Below, in pieces: positions 57,727-64,000 of a stretch of DNA of 64,000 nucleotides. Position numbers and translations under genes: made by a program. The DNA is taken from positions 372,001 through 436,000 of the forward strand of contig NZ_JBHTKH010000001.1 in assembly GCF_042676085.1 (NCBI RefSeq), in the 5' to 3' direction. Source of the stretch: Terrabacter terrigena. Its GTDB lineage: Bacteria; Actinomycetota; Actinomycetes; Actinomycetales; Dermatophilaceae. The notes under the pieces were generated by a model, which worked only from the letters and a program-made list of their open reading frames with translations, did not search any database and was not told the origin of the DNA. The first letter of the stretch is position 1. Each line of letters starts with the position of its first letter.

Positions 57727-58227
57727 ATGAGGATCACCGAGACGATCACGTATGCCGCGCCGCCAGAGACCGTCTACGAGATGGTCACCGACCAGGCCTT
57801 CCAGGAGCGCAAGTGCGTCGAAGCCGGGGCCCAGCGGCACGAGGCAGCGGTGAGCGCGGCCGGGGACGGCGCCCGCGTCGTCACCAAGCGCGACCTTCCT
57901 GCCGACGACCTGCCCGACTTCGCCAAGTCCATCGTCGGCCCGACCCTGTCGGTGACCGAGACCTACGAGTGGGCGGGTGCGTCGGGCGACGGCGGGCGCG
58001 CGGGCACGCTGACCGTCGAGGTCGCGGGCGCCCCGGTGGCGATGCGCTCGAAGATCAGGCTCGCCCCTGCGGGCGGCGGCGGCAGCGAGATCACCATCGA
58101 CGGCGACCTCAAGGCGTCGATCCCGCTCTTCGGCGGCAAGGTCGAGAAGGCTGCTGCCCCCGCCGTCATCGACGCCATCCGCAGCGAGCAGCGCACCGGG
58201 ACGGCCTGGCTCGCCGAGCGCGGCTGA
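57727..58227 (+). CDS. DUF2505-like SRPBCC-fold protein
   Basis: A 166-residue single-domain protein. It begins MRITETITYAAPPETVYEMVTDQAFQERKCVEAGA, the typical start of actinobacterial DUF2505 proteins of the START/SRPBCC superfamily, whose deep cavity binds hydrophobic ligands. IDGDLKASIPLFGGKVEKAAAPAVIDAIRSEQRTGTAWL is the conserved end. No catalytic residues can be named. It converges with pruA. Confidence 0.8.
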   Translation: MRITETITYAAPPETVYEMVTDQAFQERKCVEAGAQRHEAAVSAAGDGARVVTKRDLPADDLPDFAKSIVGPTLSVTETYEWAGASGDGGRAGTLTVEVAGAPVAMRSKIRLAPAGGGGSEITIDGDLKASIPLFGGKVEKAAAPAVIDAIRSEQRTGTAWLAERG

Positions 58228-58246
58228 CCGGACGACGCACCACGCG

Positions 58247-58280
58247 GTCGGGCCCGCCCCCGGTTGGGGACGGGCCCGAC
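58247..58280. terminator. Bidirectional terminator between DUF2505-like gene and pruA
   Basis: GTCGGGCCCG (58247-58256) pairs with CGGGCCCGAC (58271-58280), with an inner CCCC/GGGG stem and a small loop. It lies between two convergent stops. It is directly followed by the octamer CGGCATAC (58280-58287). Confidence 0.75.
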
Positions 58281-58311
58281 GGCATACCTGCCTTGCCGTG
58301 CGGCCGGGTGG

Positions 58312-59940
<1,629 letters not shown>

Positions 59941-59985
59941 CAAGTTCTCCTGCGGGTTGGCGCGGTGGTCGTCGCCCGGGACGGG

Positions 59986-60026
59986 CGATGGGGTGACCCC
60001 GCCTCGTGGGCGGAGCCACCCCATCG
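59986..60026 (-). terminator. Hairpin between DUF4870-like gene and pruA
   Basis: CGATGGGGTG (59986-59995) pairs perfectly with CACCCCATCG (60017-60026), with an inner GC-rich stem. It lies 20 bases after the stop of the DUF4870-like gene and 46 bases before the pruA start, so it probably ends the upstream transcript. Confidence 0.65.
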
Positions 60027-60046
60027 TTCCATGCCTTCAGGAGCCG

Positions 60047-60448
60047 TCAGCGCAGGATCGTGATGCCCCACGGGTAGTGGAAGACCTCACCGCGGTTGGC
60101 CGCCATGGCCGCACGGATGTGGAACCACAGGGCCGCGACGACGGCGACGACCCACACGATGATCGCGACGGGGATGAGGATCACGGTGAAGAACATGATC
60201 CAGCCGACGATGATCGCCGCCCAGACCGCCAGGTTGAAGTTGAAGGAGCCCGCTGCCGCCTGGCGGACGAACGCGCTGCGGTCCTTGTAGATGGCCCAGA
60301 TGAGGAGGGGGCCGACGAAGCTGAGCCAGCCCACGGAGATGATGGCGGCGACGATGGCGGCGAGGTGCCCGAGGATCGCCCACGTGCGCTCGTCGCTGGT
60401 GGGCGTCGTCAGGTCCCGGCCCGACGGGTTGGGGATCGGTTGTGTCAT
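60047..60448 (-). CDS. DUF4870-like membrane protein
   Basis: A 133-residue protein with three or four membrane segments (AILGHLAAIVAAIISVGWLSFVGPLLIWAIY; FNFNLAVWAAIIVGWIMFFTVILIPVAIIVWVVAVVAALWFHI). The sequence DRSAFVRQAAAGSFNFNLA between spans and the end AANRGEVFHYPWGI are typical of the Tic20-like DUF4870 family. The role is unknown. It begins ATG 60448. Confidence 0.82.
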   Translation of the reverse strand: MTQPIPNPSGRDLTTPTSDERTWAILGHLAAIVAAIISVGWLSFVGPLLIWAIYKDRSAFVRQAAAGSFNFNLAVWAAIIVGWIMFFTVILIPVAIIVWVVAVVAALWFHIRAAMAANRGEVFHYPWGITILR

Positions 60449-60569
60449 GGCTCCATCGTGCCCGCGATCGGGGCCCCGGCGCTCCCGGGGACGGCCCTGA
60501 TCCGACCCTGACCCGGCCCTGACCCCGGCTGGGTCGGAGCCGGTGCGAGCCCTGAGCTCGCACGCTGGA

Positions 60570-60588
60570 CCGGCGGAGCCTCCGCCGG
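60570..60588 (-). terminator. Possible terminator after the SGNH hydrolase gene
   Basis: CCGGCGGA and TCCGCCGG form an eight-base stem around GCC in the gap after the hydrolase stop (60618) on the minus strand. No T-run; modest support. Confidence 0.35.
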
Positions 60589-60617
60589 CCCCGTGGGTCG
60601 TCCTCCGGGGCGCGGCC

Positions 60618-61331
60618 TCAGGCGCTGGCGCCCACGCCGTCCTCGACGACGAGCGAGCACACGGGGCTGGCCGCGTCGTGGATGCCGAGCGTCGACAGCA
60701 GCGTGAGGGTCAGCTCGTGGTGGCCACGGGCGCCCGGGTGGAACGAGTCGTCGAGCCAGCCGGCCGGCGCGACGTCGTCACCCGCAGCCTCGGCAGCCTC
60801 GTGCCACGCCGCGGCGTGGTCGACGACGAGCACACCGAGGTCACGCGCGACCTCGCGCACGGCCTCGGCGTAGAGCGAGATGAGCCGGGGGTTGCGGCCG
60901 CCCTCGTCGAGCACCGGCGGAGGCGTCTGCAGCACGACGGTCGCGCCGACGTCGCGCGAGCGCTGGACGATCTGGTCGATGCGGAACCGGAACCCGCGCA
61001 CGCCGTCCTCACCGGCGAGGACGTCGTTGGTGCCGAACATCACGAAGACGACGTCGGGTGCGAAACGGCCTGCGCGCCAGTGGAACTCCGGCAGCAGGTC
61101 CTCTGCGGTGGCGCCGGACACCCCGCTGTTGACGACGGTGTCGCCACGACGGCCGAGCTCACCGCGCACGCGCTCGGCGAAGTGCTCGACGTAGCCACGG
61201 TGTCCGTGCGTGTGGCTCACGCCCTGAGTGATGCTGTCACCCAGGAACACCCACGTCACGGGCGGTCCCGAGAGGATCTCGCGGAGTCGGTCGGCATCGC
61301 GGCGGGCGTACTCGTCGGCGGTGAAGTCCAT
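60618..61331 (-). CDS. SGNH/GDSL-type hydrolase, lysophospholipase-L1-like
   Basis: A 237-residue protein with a complete SGNH set: VTWVFLGDSITQGVSH (Ser33), NSGVSGATAEDLL (oxyanion Gly), FVMFGTNDVLAG (Asn at 102) and WLDDSFHPGARGHHEL (Asp and His). No signal peptide is seen, so it acts in the cytoplasm. It resembles acyl-ester hydrolases of the TesA/lysophospholipase group. ATG 61331 is chosen because homology starts there; the longer frame to 61382 has no better ribosome site. Substrate unknown. Confidence 0.87.
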   Translation of the reverse strand: MDFTADEYARRDADRLREILSGPPVTWVFLGDSITQGVSHTHGHRGYVEHFAERVRGELGRRGDTVVNSGVSGATAEDLLPEFHWRAGRFAPDVVFVMFGTNDVLAGEDGVRGFRFRIDQIVQRSRDVGATVVLQTPPPVLDEGGRNPRLISLYAEAVREVARDLGVLVVDHAAAWHEAAEAAGDDVAPAGWLDDSFHPGARGHHELTLTLLSTLGIHDAASPVCSLVVEDGVGASA

Positions 61332-61390
61332 TCGCGCAACGTAACAAGCGAGCGCGTCAAAGCAACTCCCCCGGACCAGCACGTGGACGG

Positions 61391-62377
61391 TCAGGCGGCG
61401 CCGGCCACGCGGCTGTTCGCGTCCACCGTGAGCCCGCGGGGGAAGGAGGCAGGGCGCTCGTCGCCGTGGAGCGAGGGCTCGACCGGCAGCCGGTCGACGA
61501 AGCGTGACACCGCACCCCCGACGGCGGCATCGGCGAGGACGCGTCGGTGACCGAGTCCCGAGGTCGAGAGGAGCTCGGCGCCGGGCCAGGAACGGATGAG
61601 GCGGGTCGAGGGCTCGTGCGGCGCCTCACGGTCGAGCAGGTCGTGCACGACGAGCAGCTCCGGCCGCTCGTCGGCGCCCAGCCCGGTCGCGATACGGACG
61701 AGGTCGAGCTCGTCGACGGCGTAGCCCGTTCGACGGCGCGCGCGCTCCGCGAGCCTCCGGGACGCCCCCGGGCCGAGGCCGAGCTCACGGCTCACCCGCT
61801 CGAGGAGGTCGGGGACCCCGCTCGGCGGCGCCACGAGGACGAGTCGCTCGGTCGCGAGCCACCCGTCACGCACCGCGAGCAGCGCGGCGAGGGCTCCCAT
61901 CGAGTGGGCCACGACGGCCCTGGCCGGGCCGAAGCGAGCGGCGACCGCGTCGAGGGACCGGCCGAGCTCGACCGCATCGCTCGAGCGCGGTCCGTGCGCA
62001 CCGGCGTCCGAGCGACCATGACTCAGGCCGTCGAACGCGACGACCTGCAGACCACGGTCGAGCAGCGGCGCGACGAGGGGCACCATCTGCTCGAGGTCGC
62101 CGCCCCAGCCGTGCACGAGGTAGACGACCGGGCCGGAGCCCCAGGACCAGCCCCGGACGAGCCGGCCGCGCAGGTCGGCCTCGAAGGGCGCTCCCAGCAG
62201 CTCGCGCACCGTGGGGGCCGAGTCAGCCGCCGGGGCCGCGGCGGCGGACGGCAGACGGAACCACAGGCCCTCGGCGGCACGCGCGGCCAGACCGGGCAGG
62301 GCCGCGCCGACCAGGCCGAGGCCGCGGCCCGCAATAGACCGAACGATCGTGCTTTTCTGAATAGAGGAAAGAGCCAT
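61391..62377 (-). CDS. Alpha/beta hydrolase
   Basis: A 328-residue alpha/beta hydrolase. The oxyanion region is VVYLVHGWGGDLEQM (89-93), the nucleophile Ser159 is in AVVAHSMGALAALLA, the acid is in ELLVVHDLLDREAPH, and the His in STSGLGHRRVLAD. The first 60 residues are helical with a hydrophobic stretch that might touch the membrane. It follows a TetR gene by 44 bases on the same strand and is probably its target. It may act on a lipid or xenobiotic ester. Confidence 0.88.
   Translation of the reverse strand: MALSSIQKSTIVRSIAGRGLGLVGAALPGLAARAAEGLWFRLPSAAAAPAADSAPTVRELLGAPFEADLRGRLVRGWSWGSGPVVYLVHGWGGDLEQMVPLVAPLLDRGLQVVAFDGLSHGRSDAGAHGPRSSDAVELGRSLDAVAARFGPARAVVAHSMGALAALLAVRDGWLATERLVLVAPPSGVPDLLERVSRELGLGPGASRRLAERARRRTGYAVDELDLVRIATGLGADERPELLVVHDLLDREAPHEPSTRLIRSWPGAELLSTSGLGHRRVLADAAVGGAVSRFVDRLPVEPSLHGDERPASFPRGLTVDANSRVAGAA
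62339..62356 (-). promoter_or_regulatory. Copy 1 of an 18-bp motif shared with the tetR upstream region
   Basis: Read on the minus strand this is AAAAGCACGATCGTTCGG, inside codons 7-13 of the hydrolase. It matches 63042-63059 (plus strand, AAAAGCACGACCGTTCGG) at 17 of 18 bases, in opposite orientation. The centre is the dyad ACG-N2-CGT, as in many TetR operators. Confidence 0.4.
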
Positions 62378-62421
62378 GGGGCTGACCTGTCTTCTCGTGG
62401 GGGCCGTGCGGCGGGCGCCGC

Positions 62422-63033
62422 TCAGGCCTGGCGGACCTCGCCGGCGCGCGGCCGGCAGCTCTCGAGGAGCCGTTCGAACGCGCGACGGGCGCGCGACTCG
62501 GCGGTGCCGTCGCGCATGAGACGGCGGGCGTGGTGGTGGGCGAGCACGATCCCCTCGAGCTCGTAGGCGAACTGCTCGGGGTCGACGTCGTCGCGGAAGT
62601 GCCCCTCGCCCACGGCCGTGCGCACGATCATGGTCACCGACTCGAGCTTGTCGCGCTCGGCGCGCACCAGCTCGTCGCGCACCGCACCCTCCTGGTCGTC
62701 GAACTCGCTTGCCGCATCGACGAACACGCAACCCCCGCCGAAGGCAGTGGACTGCCACCTGAGCCAGCGGTCGAAGAACTCACGCAGCCGGGGCTCGCCA
62801 CGGGGTGTGGCCAGGGTCGGGCGCATGACGACGTCGACGAACTTCTCGCGCGCGTGCTGGAGCACCTCGACCTGGAGCGACTCCTTGGACGCGAAGTGGG
62901 CGTAGAGCCCGCTCTTGCTCAGCTTGGTCGCCGCGGCGAGCGTGCCGAGGGTGAGGCCGCCGAGGCCGACGAGCGAGGCGAGCTCGGTGGCCTCGTCGAG
63001 GACGGCCGCCTTGGTGCTCTCTCCCTTGCCCAT
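62422..63033 (-). CDS. TetR-family transcriptional regulator
   Basis: A 203-residue repressor. The helix-turn-helix is GLGGLTLGTLAAATKLSKSGLYAHFASKESLQVEVL near the N-terminus; the ligand domain contains YxxxWLRWQSTAFGGGCVFVDAASEFDD, the GGCxxxxAxxE-type pattern of TetR_C subfamilies near AcrR. ATG 63033 begins MGKGESTKAAVLDEATELAS. A candidate operator lies nine bases upstream of the start. It is first in an operon with the alpha/beta hydrolase. Confidence 0.9.
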   Translation of the reverse strand: MGKGESTKAAVLDEATELASLVGLGGLTLGTLAAATKLSKSGLYAHFASKESLQVEVLQHAREKFVDVVMRPTLATPRGEPRLREFFDRWLRWQSTAFGGGCVFVDAASEFDDQEGAVRDELVRAERDKLESVTMIVRTAVGEGHFRDDVDPEQFAYELEGIVLAHHHARRLMRDGTAESRARRAFERLLESCRPRAGEVRQA

Positions 63034-63041
63034 GCAGCCAT

Positions 63042-63059
63042 AAAAGCACGACCGTTCGG
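63042..63059 (+). promoter_or_regulatory. Copy 2 of the 18-bp motif, upstream of tetR
   Basis: AAAAGCACGACCGTTCGG lies nine bases before the tetR start, where it would overlap the promoter or leader. The second, inverted copy is at 62339-62356. A self-regulating TetR operator pair is the simplest reading. Confidence 0.45.
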
Positions 63060-63085
63060 CTCTGGCAAGAGCGGTCAAGAACGCG

Positions 63086-63595
63086 CTACGAGGAAACCCA
63101 GCCGTGCAGGACGGCGCGCCAGACCGCCACGCTGTCTGGCACGAGGCTCTCCGGCTCCTCCTCGAGGCGCCGCACCAGCTCGGCCACGCTCACCCAGTCG
63201 CCCCACGCCACCTCCTCGGGCTGCCAGCGGATCGGACCGTCCCAGGTGGTGACGTAGCGGAAGGCGCGATAGCGGGTCTGGCTGTCGGCGTAGTCGACGG
63301 GTCCGAGGTCGACCAACGGCACGCCGGCCACCCCGAGCTCCTCCTCGACCTCGCGCACGGCACCGACCGCGGGATCCTCCCCCGCGAGGACGACCCCGCC
63401 GGCCGCGAAGTCGAGCAGGCCGGGATAGACGTCCTTCGTCACGGTGCGGCGGTGCAGGTACACCCGACCGATGGAGTCGCGCACGACCACCGACGAGGCA
63501 GCGTGACGGAGGTTGAGCGCCCGCATCCGCGAGCGGGGCGCCGAGCCGGACACCTGCCCGGACTCGTCGTAGAGGGCGACCTCCTCGTCGGCCAC
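63086..63595 (-). CDS. NUDIX hydrolase
   Basis: A 169-residue protein with a complete Nudix box GGVVLAGEDPAVGAVREVEEELGV (G-x5-E-x7-REVxEExGV). The N-terminus VALYDESGQVSGSAPRSRMRALNLRHAASSVVVRDSIGRVYLHRRTVTKDVYPGLLDFAAGG resembles isopentenyl-diphosphate-isomerase-like Nudix proteins of the YfcD type, which hydrolyse nucleoside or other diphosphates. GTG 63595 lies nine bases past the stop of the next gene, so they are cotranscribed. Confidence 0.92.
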   Translation of the reverse strand: MADEEVALYDESGQVSGSAPRSRMRALNLRHAASSVVVRDSIGRVYLHRRTVTKDVYPGLLDFAAGGVVLAGEDPAVGAVREVEEELGVAGVPLVDLGPVDYADSQTRYRAFRYVTTWDGPIRWQPEEVAWGDWVSVAELVRRLEEEPESLVPDSVAVWRAVLHGWVSS

Positions 63596-63604
63596 GGCGA
63601 CCGC

Positions 63605-64000
63605 TCAGCCGAAGAAGGCGCGTACGTCGTCGAGCTCGGTGACGTCGTACCAGAGCAGCTCGTCGGCCTCCTCGTCGACGCCGGCGGTGACCTCGTCGTC
63701 GACGTGGAACGAGGCGACCCGCGACAGCGGCACCGGTGCGATGAGCACCACACGCGAGACCGGCCGGCCGTCGCGCGGCGCGACGGAACCGGGATCGGCG
63801 TCGGCGGACGCCACGACGCGTCGGTCACGGGGAGCCGACCTGAGCGCCCCGGCCGCCTCGACGGCGTCGCTGAACGCGGCGTACTCGAGGTCCTCGACGT
63901 CGAGACCCGGCGCGCTCTGCTCGAGACCCGACGTGACGGCATACGCGACCCGAGGGTTGCCGGGACCGGCGGCCAGCGAGCCCTCGCTCGACAGCTCCTC
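63605..64000 (-). CDS. DUF6912-like protein, 5' end beyond window
   Basis: The frame is open from the right edge (codon GAG at 64000) to TGA 63605, giving 131 residues. It includes PRVAYAVTSGLEQ, DVEDLEYAAFSDAVEAAGAL, RDRRVVASADADPG, SRVVLIAPVPLSRVASFHVDD and an acidic end DEEADELLWYDVTELDDV. This pattern matches a conserved actinobacterial family that I recall as DUF6912, of unknown function. The N-terminus is outside the window. Confidence 0.7.
   Translation of the reverse strand, partial: EELSSEGSLAAGPGNPRVAYAVTSGLEQSAPGLDVEDLEYAAFSDAVEAAGALRSAPRDRRVVASADADPGSVAPRDGRPVSRVVLIAPVPLSRVASFHVDDEVTAGVDEEADELLWYDVTELDDVRAFFG

Overview
The window is high-GC, about 70% by eye, and densely packed with genes. 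Most genes lie on the minus strand, GTG and TTG starts are common, and four-base GTGA/ATGA overlaps recur. Gene content is that of an actinobacterium: a WhiB1-like Fe-S regulator next to a PdtaS-like kinase, a fused 2-oxoglutarate dehydrogenase (Kgd), a very large NAD-glutamate dehydrogenase, Rho with a long polar insertion, and MurA with Asp in place of the catalytic Cys. Gene order 2-34 kb, read on the minus strand, follows the block known from mycobacteria and relatives: (argS)-lysA-hom-thrC-thrB-rho-rpmE-prfA-prmC-tsaC/sua5-wecA-atp operon-DUF2550-cobalamin adenosyltransferase-murA. An Intrasporangiaceae-like micrococcalean is my best guess for the host; that is inference.

Layout. 1-3.4 kb: 5' part of a MeaA-type mutase, a STAS protein, murA. 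3.5-15 kb: cobalamin adenosyltransferase, a DUF2550-like protein, atpC, then a foreign pair (a small plus-strand gene and a type II NADH dehydrogenase) separating atpC from atpD-G-A-H-F-E-B and two AtpI/AtpZ-like membrane proteins. A perfect CRP-type site lies upstream of the atp genes. 15-20.7 kb: wecA, glyA, the threonylcarbamoyladenylate synthase gene, prmC, prfA, rpmE. 20.9-25.9 kb: a four-gene unit (response regulator, HEAT-repeat protein, processive-type glycosyltransferase, sensor kinase) inserted between rpmE and rho. 26-34 kb: rho, thrB, thrC, hom, lysA and a shortened ArgS-like protein at the position normally held by argS. 34.3-35.7 kb: an IS481-like element with a frameshifted transposase inside the 3' end of tRNA-Arg(CCG); its 15-bp target duplication rebuilds the tRNA. 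35.8-43.4 kb: an unknown protein, a NarL-type two-component pair, two CNNM/CBS membrane proteins, an ABC exporter. 43.6-51.3 kb: kgd, a 58-residue gene, a GDSL hydrolase, whiB1 with a long leader, pdtaS. 51.4-64 kb: the NAD-glutamate dehydrogenase with an H1-like basic tail, two helical proteins of unknown function, a DUF2505-like protein, pruA, a DUF4870-like protein, an SGNH hydrolase, an alpha/beta hydrolase with its TetR regulator, a NUDIX hydrolase and a DUF6912-like protein cut by the window edge.

Functionally the window joins energy metabolism (ATP synthase, NDH-2, Kgd), glutamate and proline catabolism feeding the TCA cycle (NAD-GDH, PruA), envelope precursor synthesis (MurA, WecA, DAP decarboxylase), the aspartate-family amino acids, and translation/transcription termination factors. 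The most notable unexplained items are the inserted glycosyltransferase signalling unit, the split atp operon, the shortened ArgS paralogue and a strongly over-represented octamer, CGGCATAC.
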